Position numbers and translations under genes: made by a program
Shown: one piece after another, positions 25,531 to 37,656 of the stretch
How the letters are laid out: each line of letters opens with the position of its first letter
Numbering within the stretch: position 1 is the first letter of the stretch
Assembly (NCBI RefSeq): GCF_047495875.1
Contig: NC_092497.1
Span: forward strand, 33,797,375 to 33,861,374
Direction: 5' to 3'
Length of the DNA stretch: 64,000 nucleotides
Source of the DNA: Pithys albifrons albifrons
Lineage: Eukaryota; Chordata; Aves; Passeriformes; Thamnophilidae
The notes under the pieces: model-generated
Told to the model about the DNA's origin: nothing
Databases searched by the model: none
What the model saw: only the letters and a program-made list of their open reading frames with translations

Positions 25531-25637
25531 ATAGAATCATTTAGGTTGGAAAAGACTCTAAGATCATGGAGTCCAACCTTTGATCTATCGCCACCTTGTC
25601 AACTAGACCACAGAACTCAGTGTCATATCTAGTCATT
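25531..25637 (-). mobile_element. CR1 LINE, short 3'-end fragment
   Basis: Opens with tagaatcatttaggttggaa, the reverse complement of the CR1 3' terminus, and stops after about 107 bp. A second CR1 3' end begins about 10 bp on. Confidence 0.85.
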
Positions 25638-25647
25638 TCACACACAC

Positions 25648-25865
25648 AGAATCACACACAGAATATTCTGAGTTGGAAGGGACCCACAGGGGTCATCAAG
25701 TCTGACTCTTGAGTGAATGGCCCTTTTTGTCAAGGCTGAACACCCCCAGCTCCCTCAGCTATCCCTCCAGAGCCCGGGACATGTTCCAGCAACTCAATAT
25801 TACCTTCTAGTCAGAGGCCCAAAACTGAACACAAGACTGGAGATGTGTTCCATGGCTGTTCCTTT
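25648..25865 (-). mobile_element. CR1 LINE, 3'-end fragment
   Basis: Starts with its own CR1 terminus (cagaatcacacacagaatat, gagttggaagggaccc) and continues into the region encoding the C-terminal part of ORF2 (agctccctcagc, ccaaaactgaacacaa). It appears to have an internal deletion. Confidence 0.85.
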
Positions 25866-26079
25866 TGACCATAAATGCAGCTAAATTTTATATAAAGAAG
25901 AAAGGAAGATTGTGATCCTAGAGTCTGGTCACCTATTTAATATGCCCCATTGTCAACACCTAAGGTTATGCATGCTTACTCAAATATCTCTAGGAAGACC
26001 TTGATAAATAATTTACCACTAATAGAAATTCATTATGGCCCTCAATAAGATTTGCAAAATGATTTTCATTGATAACTAC

Positions 26080-26700
26080 TGTTATGGGTTTGGCCAGGTG
26101 GGCCTATATTTAGGTTTTAAAGTTCAGCTAGGCCTAGGATTGTCAGCTGATTTAAGCTGGGCTGAGCTAGCTCACAGCTGACTTCTTCCAGCCAATAATA
26201 TTGTATTCCATACCATACTACATCATCTCAAAGGGTGTAAAATCCAGTGTGTGGGAGTGGCTTAGTTAGTTCCATCATGGCTGCACTAAGAGGAGGACAT
26301 CTAGCAGCTCCTCTACTATGCTAGGCCCTGCTCCTGTTGCCTGTGCTTACATTTTGTTTGCATTCAGGGAAGTAGAAATATTTTGTTGTTATACTTTCTC
26401 TTCCCTGCTAAATGTCTTTTGGAGTGCTTATGAATTTAGAGTAATGGGCTTTGTATTAATTGGGGAGTGGAGAGTTATTCCTTGTTTATATATATAACTT
26501 GTGTAAGTGTGTGTTATATTGTAGTTTCCTCTTAATTTTCTCTTTTCTGTATAAATACATGTAGTTAGTTTCAGCATAAACCTGTTTTAGAAGTTTTTTT
26601 CTCTCTCTCCCTCTTCTTTTCCCTTTGCTGGTTGGGGGGAAGAGGAACCCTCTTCACTCTGTCCTGGACAGTTGGCGTTTTGCCAGCCCAACCCAGGACA
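26080..26700 (+). mobile_element. solo LTR (family 1), 5-bp TSD
   Basis: 621 bp beginning TGTTATGGGTTTGG and ending CCCAGGACA, flanked by an exact 5-bp TSD, actac (26075-26079 and 26701-26705). Related LTRs lie at 38538 (minus) and 39122 (plus). The TSD length suits an ERVL-type or other 5-bp-duplicating retrovirus. No internal region, so it arose by LTR-LTR recombination. Orientation follows the family's TATA box and polyadenylation side. Confidence 0.92.
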
Positions 26701-27261
26701 ACTACATTTCCCGGAGGGAAAAAAAAAAAAAAAGAGGAGGAAAAAAGACACCTTATTTATAAAAGTCGTCTTATTAATAATTTGAGTTTCTTGACCCTGG
26801 CCTTCCAAACAAACATTATTTTTATATTGAGTAGAAAAACTCTTTATAAAAGCTGTACTTTCACTGAGGTCAGGCAGATCCAGTCACCTTGACAAGCTAA
26901 ATATATCACATTTTTTGACTTTCAAGATACAGCCTATTTTCCCAGGTCAAATGTTCCTTAAGTCACTTTTCTGATTCTGTCTGATTTCAGTTTCTGGTGT
27001 GAACAATGAGAACTGAATGCTGTTTGCTAAACAATCATGCTAAAGCCAAATGCAAACATTATGTAACATTCCTATTTATACATCTGAAACCAGCACATTT
27101 ACCATTAGCTTGTGCTGCTGCACCGACAAGTCATTTTGGCTCCATTATCAATCATGGCAAACCCTATGGCACAGTTATCTGCAGGATAAATGCAATCTAC
27201 GTTCTTCCCTCCTAAGGATACACCCTATATTTGTTTCTGTTGAATTATGACTATTTGCTTG

Positions 27262-28520
27262 TGTTGGAGACTGAAACAGTTAATGATTTATGCATTCTAG
27301 GAGACTCTGCAGGCTTTTGGCTTTTGCATTATACCTCTGATGGGCACTTGGGGCCCATCCCTCCCCCCCAGTGCTGAAAATGTCAAGCACTGAAGAGGCA
27401 AGAAGAGCCATTTCCCTGCCCTCCACAAGAATCTTGCGCCAATCATGAAAGATGGGAAAATATTGGGGGTTCATGGCCCGGCTGGTGACACTACTTCATG
27501 GAAACAACCCCCTGCCTCAAGGGCGGTGCAAAAGGTATGCTGAGGATATATATATGGACTGGTGACTTTAGGATTTTTGGCTCTGTTCTTTGCCCCCATC
27601 ACCTGCGGATCAAGATGCATCGCTGGATCCTAAGGGCAGTGACTATAGAACTTTTCATTCTCATCTTTTCTCTTTCTCCCTGTACTCTTATCCTGGCTTT
27701 CTCTCCCCTAAGCGTTTTCTCCCCGCCCCCCCACCCCCCCCAAGTCTATTGTCAAAATAAACTCTGCCTATATACGTTCTCAAACACCGATTATTCAGTG
27801 TTGTTTCACTCTAATCCTCGCCAAGGGAATTATTGATAAGAACCTGGGTTGCCCCCCTTCACTTTTCCTGGGTGTGCTGGTTTAAAGGCAAACCAGCAGG
27901 GGAAATGAACTCACCACGAGAGAGAGATTATAAGTCAGACCTAAAATTTAATAATAATATTACAATAAAAACATTGACACAAAAGGGAAATTGCTTTTAA
28001 CTCACAAAACCCCAGCAATATAACCCAGTGTCCTGGGGCACAAACCCAAGGGGGTTTGTTTGCCCTTGTGCTGAGACCCCTGTGGCTCCCCCAAGTCCAG
28101 AGCAAAAAGAAATGAAAAAACCTGTTGGTGCAGGCAAGGGCTGTGGTCTGGAGGAGAGCGGTGATCTCCTCCTGTTGAGGTCCTGCTGCTCCTCTGGATC
28201 TGACGAGAAGTTACCAAAGTCTTCTTACCCACCACTTATGTACCCTCAGGGAGCAGCCAGTCCCTCCCCCTGGGCGGGGACTCACACAATGGGTGATTAT
28301 CTCTGGGAGCCAGGGGGTATTGAACTGTTGATGGCCCATTAGCAGCTCCGCCCCCTCAGGCTGAGTGTGAAGGTGATAATGACTCCCTGGGCAGCTGCTG
28401 CTAATGGCCCATTGTCCTTGGGGAATGAATAGAGGGGGTAGAATACACAGCTTTGGTCACCCCCACACAGGGTTAGCTGGTCCCTCCTGCTGAACTAGGA
28501 CACTGGGGCAGATCATAACA
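27262..28520 (+). mobile_element. solo LTR (family 4), interrupted
   Basis: Starts TGTTGGAGACTG and ends GATCATAACA, flanked by 5-bp TSD gcttg (27257-27261 and 28521-28525). Shows a TATA-like gatatatatatgg near 27545 and AATAAA at 27756-27761, as expected of U3-R. Another LTR (27873-28502) is inserted 13 bp before its 3' end. Without the insert and its duplicated ctggg the LTR is about 624 bp. Confidence 0.9.
27873..28502 (-). mobile_element. solo LTR (family 3), nested
   Basis: 630 bp, TGTGCTGG...CTAGGACA as drawn, with exact 5-bp TSD ctggg (27868-27872 and 28503-28507). Sense is minus: a TATA-like TACATAAGT lies about mid-element on the minus strand. Sister copies are at 34960 and 54458. 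Inserted into the family 4 LTR. Confidence 0.92.
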
Positions 28521-28525
28521 GCTTG

Positions 28526-30351
28526 AGATAGAGCAGTCAAGATGTCCAGATCACAGAACTGGACTTTATTATTTGTGACTCTTCCTATTTCTATGTCTTT
28601 TGCAAATTCTACCAATGACAATTCTTTTTTTTCTTTTTAATGTCTGGTAAAAAGAGTGTAGAGCCAAACAGCAGTATTTGACAATTCTAGTAGAGACACA
28701 CCATAATTTACTTCCACATTTATAGTTTGCCTAGAGGTTTGTCTTCCCTCTCATGAATTGGTAGAACGGTCAACAGTAGACTGTGTATGGTACCCCATCT
28801 TGTGCTTTTTCTGTTAAAACAGATTGACTAAATATTCAGTGTGTTTTCTAAATTTGAAATATTACTTTTTAAAATTTTATCACTTCAATGTAGCAGAAAA
28901 TTCTTATTTAAAAGGAAAATAAAAAGTCAAAATCAGTGAGGTAATTTTTCTCTGCTTTTTTATTTTTCGTCATTTCTTTCAATGCTTGTGGAAAAGAGAA
29001 GTGAGAACTTCATTCCAAAGCAACTGTGTGCAGCAGCTGGCACATATTAGCAAATTTCACCTGTGAATTTGTTTTAGAGTGATGAAATAAAAAAATATGT
29101 GAAGCAATCTGTCAAGGTTTCTGAGATGGGGTAGATTGAATGACAGCCCATCAAGGATCTGGATATTGCTTAAGCTCCCAAGCTGTCAACCTCACCTGTA
29201 ACAGGGATGTCACTGCTTATCAAGTGTGATCAGACAGAAAGTCACATAGGGTCCTGCTGTGCCATGTCTCTTGTGCAGTTAATTCTCTTGTGTGTTACTG
29301 GCTAAGGATGTTTGGCATCCCCTGGCACTCATCTTCGCTTAGGTCTCCAATCTCCAGAATCTTCCCTCACTTCTGGGAAGTTGACTTCAGCCAGGATCTT
29401 CACCTGCTCTTTTGCAGGCTTCAGCTTTCCCAGCCTGAACAGTATGTATGCAGAAGAAGATTGTGTGATCAGTCTCTTAAATGGTGTCCCACGTCTCTTC
29501 ATGAATTGGAGGATTCTGGACATGCCACCTGTATTTAGACCAGGCGTTATCAGTATTTACAGCTGTACCGCAAAACCCTCACAGTAGCAAGTAGCAGGCT
29601 ACTTCTTGGCAATGTGGAAGTTCCGCTTTGAACATCTACTTGCATGCACACAAGCATTCAATTATCTGCTGCCTGCTAGCATTCACAGTGAAGCTGATTT
29701 TTCATCCATGGCACAAGCAAGACTTTTTGTGATTCAGAAGTACTGTCATGACTCACAGACCCTTTTGATAGCAACCACGATTCTTTAAATAGTATACTGT
29801 GAAAGAAAGACAGAACAGTCAGATTGGATTTTCTCCTTCGAGAATATTGGTCCCTGGTAAGTGACGGTCATTCAGATGTTTTAAGTGTTAAACCACTGTA
29901 ATTTTGTACTTTTTCCTATTACATACAACAGCGGGGGAAAAAACTAAGCCTTTGTAAAAGGCAGTTAATTTATGCAAATAAAATGGGCTCCTCCTTCTCA
30001 GTCTTCCACACACAGCTGCAAGAAAAACTGCTGAAGCACCTACCACATTCTCAGTGAGAGCTTCAGTGTCTGAGCGAAAAGTAGTTTTATCCTACTGCCT
30101 TGTCGGTGAGAGAGAAATAAATGTCTGGCAAATCAGGTGAGTATCAGCCAAAAGTACTGTGTCATTTGAGAAAAAAAACTTCCGCACTGTGACTCTACAG
30201 CCACACTAGTTTTGATGTGTCCCAACCCAACAGCTCCCAAGGCAGATACAGGCAGAAACACCTGCTGGGCTGAGGGAAAAGAAAAGAAACTCCCATACAT
30301 ACCCAGGCAAAGTTCTGTAACTCCCACAGTATCAGCACTGATTTCTAATTT
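28526..30351. other. intergenic, no gene recognised
   Basis: AT-rich, without a recognised repeat. It holds one odd open frame on the minus strand (29329-29523), listed separately. Confidence 0.6.
29329..29523 (-). other. unrecognised 64-codon open frame
   Basis: A basic, Lys/Arg-rich frame starting MSRILQFMKRRGTPFKRL and ending in a stop after WRPKRR. The composition (KLKPAKEQVKILAEV) looks more protein-like than neighbouring chance frames. No intron signals, signal peptide or known motif seen, and I do not recognise a family. It could be a fragment of a processed pseudogene or chance. Confidence 0.2.
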
Positions 30352-30364
30352 TATTCTCAAAATG

Positions 30365-30735
30365 TATGTATATGTATGGCTAGACTTCATGAAGGAAGTT
30401 TTGGGAAGGGCTCTCCCCACATGGGTGTGCCCTTCCAGCCTGTGCAGTGGATTTTTTAAGTGAGGCACAGCATGCGCAGAACTGGCCCCACCATTTAAGT
30501 CCTAAGGTCCATCTGCCACAGCTGAGTGAGCTTGGATGGTGACAGTGAAGTTCTTGGGACTGTCTACACAGCACCTGGTACTAAACCAAGCTGACCCTGC
30601 TGAGCATTCGAGATGTTATGGGATGGGATGGCAGGGAGGCATTGAACTGGCAGAGGACAGTCCCCACTGAGACTCGAACTCAGGTCCTTGGAATTCAGAG
30701 TCCAGAGTGCTATACATTACACCACAGGACTACCC
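30365..30735 (-). mobile_element. composite tRNA/5S SINE, copy 2
   Basis: The element is 371 bp with an exact 13-bp TSD, tattctcaaaatg (30352-30364 and 30736-30748). In minus sense it starts with a tRNA-like unit resembling tRNA-Gln: tgtggtgtaatg, then gcactctggactctgaat, then a B box AGTTCGAGTC at 30671-30680. A 5S-like unit follows that has lost the stretch containing the 5S C box, then the same body as copy 1 (ggggccagttctgcgcatgc), and a (CATA)-like tail. Copy 1 lacks the tRNA unit. Confidence 0.88.
30671..30680 (-). promoter_or_regulatory. Pol III B box of the SINE
   Basis: The minus strand reads AGTTCGAGTC, matching the tRNA B-box core GTTCRANNC, inside the tRNA-like head. Confidence 0.75.
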
Positions 30736-30748
30736 TATTCTCAAAATG

Positions 30749-32937
30749 GATGTTATAGAAAATACATCACTCTGTTTTTTGCTTTTCAAATGCTTTCTTT
30801 TCAAAGAGATTTAGGAAAAATATTACCTACCTGCTAAAACCCACAAGATTTATATGAGCAGCTTATAGCTGGTTTTGCAGCAATTATATATCTCCCAAGC
30901 CTGAGCAATTTAGGGGTCACCTATGTGTGATTTGGTGCAGGCTCTGTGTAGATGGGTTCCATTATAAAGTCAGAGAGATTTTGAAACTGTATATAACTGG
31001 TCTCCAGTACGCAGCAACGGTTAGTGAGAAAGAAGACTATCTTCACCATGCAGAAGAGGATTGCCAGTATCCAATGAGAATTTCAAGTATCCACTGATCA
31101 ACTAATTGGTGGTCTGGAATCAAGAGATGTGTGTCAGGTCTTGGTTTCTAGGAAACACATGGTAGGTTTTAGAGGTGTTTGCATAGCCAGTGTGCTGGGA
31201 GACACTGGGAGACTAATGAAGTTGGGCTATTCCAGAGCCATATGCTAGCAGAACCTAGAGTGTTTTAAACGATAACTAACCATGTTCCAGTGATGCCAAA
31301 CCTGGTGCGTCACACTAGAATTGTGCAGAAATGTACAATATCGAGCAAGTTTCTCACTAGAAGTGTAATGAGTCTGCCAGTAGTGATCCCTCCCAAATAC
31401 TGCCCTAAAAGTATGTTCTGTCGTTGCAGCAAAACTTACTTCTCACATATGTTTTAAAATCTTCAATCATGCTGGAACTGCCTAAACTGAAATAATGGGT
31501 AGTGATTTTGAAATGTTTGCTCTTAGACTTCCTGATTTTACTTCATTTTAGTAATGGCAAAAGTGATTTTTAAAAAGTACCAAATTATAATAGAGCCTGA
31601 TCTGCACAGGGAGCCTTATTTGCATTATTCACTCCACAGATGAACAGTCAAGTTGGAACTGAAGAAGCCAGGATACTTTGACAAAATGCAAAAGAAAAAG
31701 TGGTGAATTAAGAGTGTTTTTTGTTCACCAAATGAAACTGGGATTTACGTTTGCCTATAATTTTGGCAGTAAAATACAGCAGAAATACAAAACTGTGCAT
31801 TAAACCTTTCTTTATTACTGCTGGGACCCGTTTATTTCTCCTGGCAGAAGATTGATAAGGAATGTTTATATTGAAACAACTTTGCACAATGAGGGAGTTA
31901 ATCAGAAAAGCCGACTATTAGCATTTTCCAGGCAACTTAATTGGTCTCTTTTCGAGACGGAGCATATACAGTTTCTGTAATGGTTAAAGACTAAGGAACT
32001 GATTAGTTGAAGATTGTATTAACACTAACAGCAACTCAGCTCATGTGCCTTAAACAAAAATCGCAACACCCACCAGTATTCATTAAGTCCTGAGTCCTGA
32101 ATACTTTCATTCACTTTCCACATGCAACCACCCACTTTGTTGATAACTCATTTCTTTAAATTATGCTCAGATGCAGCTGCTTAAATACAGTCTTGAGTTT
32201 TTTGAAAGAGTGAAAACATATTATATATTTTCACAGTGAAAGTGTGCCTGCTAAGATATTATCTATTTCACAGGGGATGTAGATAAGTTTGTATATGCAA
32301 GCTTAGTGAGTGCTTTTGGGCCTATTTTGCCCCCACTAATTTCGATTTAAGGTTCTGAACTTATATGTTTCACTTAGTAGCAATTTTTTTTTGTTGCAAC
32401 TGTCCAATTCCATTGGGTACATGCTCTCACAGCCAAAAAAGAGTTTTAATAGCTTCTGCTTAACAGATCATCTGCTGAGATATAGAAAGTTTCAGAGAGG
32501 CGGTTTCACTGTGGAGGATGTGAAAGAGCTTACTATATACTAAGCTTCAGGCTCCTGCCCCAAAATTTTTCTGTTAAAGGGCTAATGAGGTTTTCATTTT
32601 AAAATTTGAAAGCTGAGTTTTACCTCAGGAAGAGACTTCAAGGACTATGTAAAGAGAAGAAACTGAGATCTCTGCTTCTTATAATGGAGTGGCCTACACA
32701 GTCAGTATTTTGGGTTGTTCTTTCAGCTAATAAATTTTTCTTTCACATTCAAAATGTCTACAGTGATTTCTGCCATGTCAAGGTCTGCCTTCAGGTGATA
32801 TACCTGTTCCCTAAACCATTTGAAGATCTTAATTACAGCAGACCATGGCTGGACAAACTTTAGATCAAGAATCTGGGACTTTGGTAAATGAGAAAGCAAG
32901 GGAGAAGAGTAAAAAAGCTATTAACCTATTTCACCTC
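30749..32937. other. intergenic, nothing recognised
   Basis: AT-rich sequence with only chance reading frames; no repeat family identified by eye. Confidence 0.6.
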
Positions 32938-33368
32938 TGTCCTGGTTCTGACCAGGAAAGAAATAATTTTTGCAGTAGCCAGGAGGGAGCACAGCTGGGA
33001 CCTGGAGTTTATTTTGTACTACCTCATATCATTGTGGGGAAGCAAATCTCTTCTGAGGAAAAGGGCTCTCTTCTGGACAGGGTGGCAAGGCTGTGGTTAG
33101 ATCAGGCTCTGCAGTGAACATTTTGCATGTGAATCACTCTGTTTAGCACACTTCTGTTATTAATATTGTTCCTGTTACTTTTTGTTTTCTTATCTCACTA
33201 CTGTTTCCAGTAATTTTTTCTTATCTCAACCCATGATCTTTGCCTTTTGTGCCTCCACTTCTCCTCTCCAGCCCACCACAAGGGAGGAGAGAGAGGGAGG
33301 GGGAAGTAGGTGGCACATAGTTTTAGGGGGAACACTAAATTGGAGAATACCATTCCTAAACCATGACA
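32938..33368 (+). mobile_element. LTR (family 6, avian ERVL LTR type)
   Basis: Begins TGTCCTGGTTCTGACCAGG, has ttatctcaacccatgat near 33222, and ends aaaccatgaca, the layout of common avian ERVL LTRs. Shorter than usual, so internally deleted. No matching TSD found. Confidence 0.75.
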
Positions 33369-34959
33369 CATCAAACTAAATGCCTTATTTCTGACTGTGC
33401 ATTCCATAAGAGGAGGCTGTAATGTGACTCTCACCTGCTATGAATCAAATTATACATCTCTTCAGCTGCAATAGTAAGAGGTGAATAAGACTGCATATGT
33501 AAGATTTTTGACAAATACAGTGAATAACATAGTAAAGAAGGACCAAGCAACTTGATCTTTTTATTATGGAAAAAAATAATTCCAGTGTACTTGAACAAAG
33601 GGAACTGAATTTTTTCTTTATGTAATACCCTTCCTTTTAACTTAGTACACAGAATAAAAATGCTTCTTCATTCTTTCCCTTCTTAATACTACAGATGCAT
33701 AGATATTTGAGCAACTGGTGGTTTTGTATTTGAAAGACAGGGCTTGAAATATTATTGACTGGTTTCTGCATTAAGGAATCTGTATAGAATTGCTGAATGT
33801 GTCATGTGTGTTTCCATACTATTCTTCTGCCTCACGGTGACATAATTTTTGGTGTGTTTTTTATATTTAGCTTATTATTTGGGAAGTATGATTGAATTTT
33901 AATTTCAGTTCTTAATAATGGGCAAGTCCTTATCTCATGTCTTATCTCATGAAAAGAGATAATTTTCATGTCCATACTGAATTTCCCTTCCAAATATCTT
34001 CAGTGTTGCATTTATACTGAGCCTGACATTCACAGACTACCTTGCTTCATTCATAGGTCCATAGTGGAGCTAATCTTACCCCCACTAGTTGAAAAGGAGG
34101 GTTTTATTTCCAATCAATCATCCTGAAGACTCAGTGAACACTAAAGGATGAACATATATTTAAAAATCTAAAATGTTGTTAAAGATCTTTCTTTTGTGAT
34201 CTTTGTTTTCCTTAACAAACCAACGTGTTTTATTGAATCATCTGTTTTCAGCTCTTGCTCAATAAGAGAAATAATGGGAAAGCACTTTGCATTTTACACT
34301 CTATAACTACATAGAGATGAGTATGGCTAGTGCTGCTACTGGGATGGTGCAAACTGGCTATCCTATGAAACGATCATTCATTGTATCCAGGGAGACACAG
34401 TAAAAAGCAGCAAAAGAGGCATTCTGCATAGTGTGAACCCTAAGCATTTGTACATTATGTAAGTATTTCAGCAGCCCACATAGCAGAACCTGTCTAAAAA
34501 AATAAAATGCAGCAAAAGAACTTTTCTGTTGAATAAACACAAAGTCAGATGATCTTCCATCTAGTCTTAGGAGTTACAAGAATTTGGCATAGGCTAACAC
34601 TGTCCAACTACCTAACCTTTGACAACAGAGTAAGAATTTCACTGCAGAAGTAAACATCATATAACTCAATTCATGCTTACTTCAGTTGAACACCTCATTT
34701 ATTTTTGCACAATGTAAATTGTTTGGATTACGAGTTTTACTGAAAATCTTTCTCCTGCAGCAGCAGAAGTAACCCAGGAGAGAGGCCATAATGCAATAAA
34801 AGCATTTGGTGATGACATGAAATTGTCTCAGTCCATTGCTTACTGATGCTCAGGCAGTGGGCATTTCAATGAAATCATAGCTAGCTAATACCAATGGATC
34901 ACTCCTCTCTCCTTCCCATTTGGAATACCATCACTTGCTTCAGTGAAACAACACAACTC
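33369..34959. other. intergenic, nothing recognised
   Basis: AT-rich DNA with no identified gene or repeat. Confidence 0.6.
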
Positions 34960-35680
34960 TGTGCTGGTTAAAAGGTAAACCAGCAGAAGAAATGAATGCA
35001 ACACAAAAGAGATCATAAGTCAGTGTTACAATTTATTAACAATATAACAATAAATGCAATGGCAAAAAGAGAAAATTTATTTTAACCCACAAAACCCCAG
35101 AATTATAACCCAGAAACCTGGGGCACAAGCACAAAGGGGTTTGTTAGCCCCTGTGCTGAACCCTATGTGGCTCCCTCAAGACCAAAGTAAAAGTCCAAAG
35201 TGGAAAACCTGTTGGTGCAGATGACAATTGCAGTCTGGTGAAGAGTGGTGGTTGCAATTTGGTTGAAAGTGGTGGTCTCCTCCTGTTGACGTTTTGATCC
35301 TCCTCTGGATCTGACAAGTGACTCCCTGAGGTCTTCTTACCCCAAGATATGTACCCTCAGGTCCAGGTGGGAGCACCCAGTACCTCCCCCAGGGCGGGGA
35401 GTCACACAGTGGGTGATCTCACTCTGTGAGTCATAGGGTTTTTTGGAATCGTTGATGGCCCATTAGCAGAAATGACACCTCAGGCTGGGTGTGGAGGTGC
35501 TAACGACTCCCTGGAGGGGAGTTATCACAGCTCTTATCTCACAGATGTCTTTCACACCCAGCCCTGGGCAGCTGCTGCAAATGGTCCATTGTTTTGGGGA
35601 AATTAATAGAGGGTGTACAATACATAGCTTTGGTCACACCCACACAGTGATAAACTGGTCCCACCTGCTGAACTAGGACT
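34960..35680 (-). mobile_element. solo LTR (family 3)
   Basis: Starts TGTGCTGGTTAAAAGG and ends near tgctgaactaggac, homologous along its length to 27873-28502. The right border is imperfect and the left flank aactc is not cleanly repeated. About 90 bp longer than the 27873 copy, mainly from an extra segment near 35510-35560. Confidence 0.85.
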
Positions 35681-35689
35681 CAAGAAAGA

Positions 35690-37651
35690 TAGCTCCATAA
35701 ACTTCTCCTTTCATTAGTGTCAGCTGTATTGGGGCTTGTAGGCAGAAGAGCTCCAGGACCCTTGCTGCAAAGAAGGCACAAAATAAGTGTGAGTAGTGAT
35801 ATTTCATCAAGTGGAGGGCTTAACTTCTTGCATGAGAACCCATATGAACTAGACTGTTCTACACTACTATTTTTCAGCTATTCACCTGCTGAACTACTTT
35901 GAAAGGAGAGCTGACTCTGCTGTGTGTTTGCAGAGCTGCTTTGAGGATGCATTGGTAGCTGTTAAGCAAGCAGGACTTTAAAGTTTTGACCCTTCCAATC
36001 ACTGTTCTCACTGTGCTCATTTCAATTTTGCGCTGTGTTTGAAGAAATACAATTCATGTCATCATTAAGAAACAGATGGAGGAATTAGCTCATAAAGTTA
36101 AGGGTGTTGCCATACTGCAGAGTCAATGAAAAATCTCAGTTAAGGCCTTTAAAACAGATAGTTTTCATTCTCTGTTACCTCTGAAGGCAGCTTTGTACTT
36201 ACTTTAAACTGGAAACAAGCTGCTTCCTAATTTACCTACAGTTAATATCATTCCAGATTGAATTTTATAATTATTTAGAGTTTTATTATACCTATGACAA
36301 TTAGCAACAGGAAGAACCTCCTCAGTCACTGAGTTCAACCTTCTGATGCAGTCTCATGAAGTCCTATAAATCCTTGTAATATCCATTTCCATCTAGAAGC
36401 CAGCTGGGACTTCTGTCCTGCCTCTTGTGAGGTGGTAGTCATTTCAGATCCTCATTTACCTAATAGAAAGGATTTTTCTTCTATTTGCTAGACTAACTGT
36501 ATTCATGGACATTTTGTAGAACAGACGAGCAAGGTCTCCTAATTTATGGATGTAGTAAAATACAGTTACATTCTTTCCATCCAACTGCAGGTTTTAAATC
36601 AGACAGATTCCTGTTAATGATCCATTACAAACTATTTGTTGTGTTGGTTTTTTTTTTACTTTTTATTCATATAATAGTAAAACTGTATAAAGGTTTCCCA
36701 GTTATTTTTCATTCTTTGCTTTCTACAAAGGCTCCAAATTAAAACTTTTTGATTGACACTAGTATGTACTTTATTTGTTTTTATTTTTATGAAGGGAACA
36801 GGAACAATGATCATAATAGCTCAGAAACATGATATCAGGATACAGATCCTCTGTAATTCTAAGCTCTTAATACCATGCATTACTGAAGGAAGTATAGTGT
36901 GAGTTAGGAAGGGATTTTTAGCCTCAGTCTCTCTTCCAGCACTTCTACATTCTTCTTCATGCTAGAAGAAAAAGTATTTCATTGAGTTTTTTTCAAAATT
37001 CGCTGTTTACTAAAATGCTTAGAAGCTAGATGGAAGTAGACCAGGCTTTTAACCATGAAAAGGGCATACTTCCAATGGTGCATTCAGGCGCTGCACTATC
37101 TGTTATATGCTGCTGCCCTAAGAAGCACAGTGCTACAGCTGCAAACGTGCAACAGGTTTTCCATCTGTTTTATTCTGGCTTGTTCATGGGCTGAAGACAC
37201 ATAACCAGGCCCTCCTTTTCTTGTTTAACAGAACAACAAATAGTTAAAAATGCTAACATAATAAACAAAGAGAGAAGCAGTGTGGCCTTTATAGGCATTT
37301 TGTTTGACCAGTAGTTTATTTCTCCATGACAATGATAACTGAATAAAAACTAAATAAAACCTAGGTTAACTACTCAGATTTAAACAAATAATTCTCAGAA
37401 GGACAAGTCCAAAGGATTCCCTGAGGAAAACTACCAGTGCTCCCAAAAGGTCTCCATTTTCTGGATATGCCACAATCCATCTTGTTGCATTTGAGCAGTT
37501 CAAACACAGGCTGTGGTCTGAATACTTGCTCATTGGTCTGGCTTTGCAGTTTACAACTTTCAGGTTCAAGGCAGCAATGCCCTTCTGTTGATAGGCAGCA
37601 ATAGTTATCAGCCTCTAACAAAGAGTTTCACAGGTTATTATTCTTATTTAT
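35690..37651. other. intergenic, nothing firm recognised
   Basis: AT-rich. The stretch 36300-36440 faintly resembles a CR1 3' region but is too diverged to call. Confidence 0.55.
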
Positions 37652-37656
37652 ACATC

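Noticed and set aside
30640..30735. A tRNA-Gln gene on the minus strand.
   Set aside because: The acceptor stem is not paired well, and the unit lies inside the TSD-bounded SINE.
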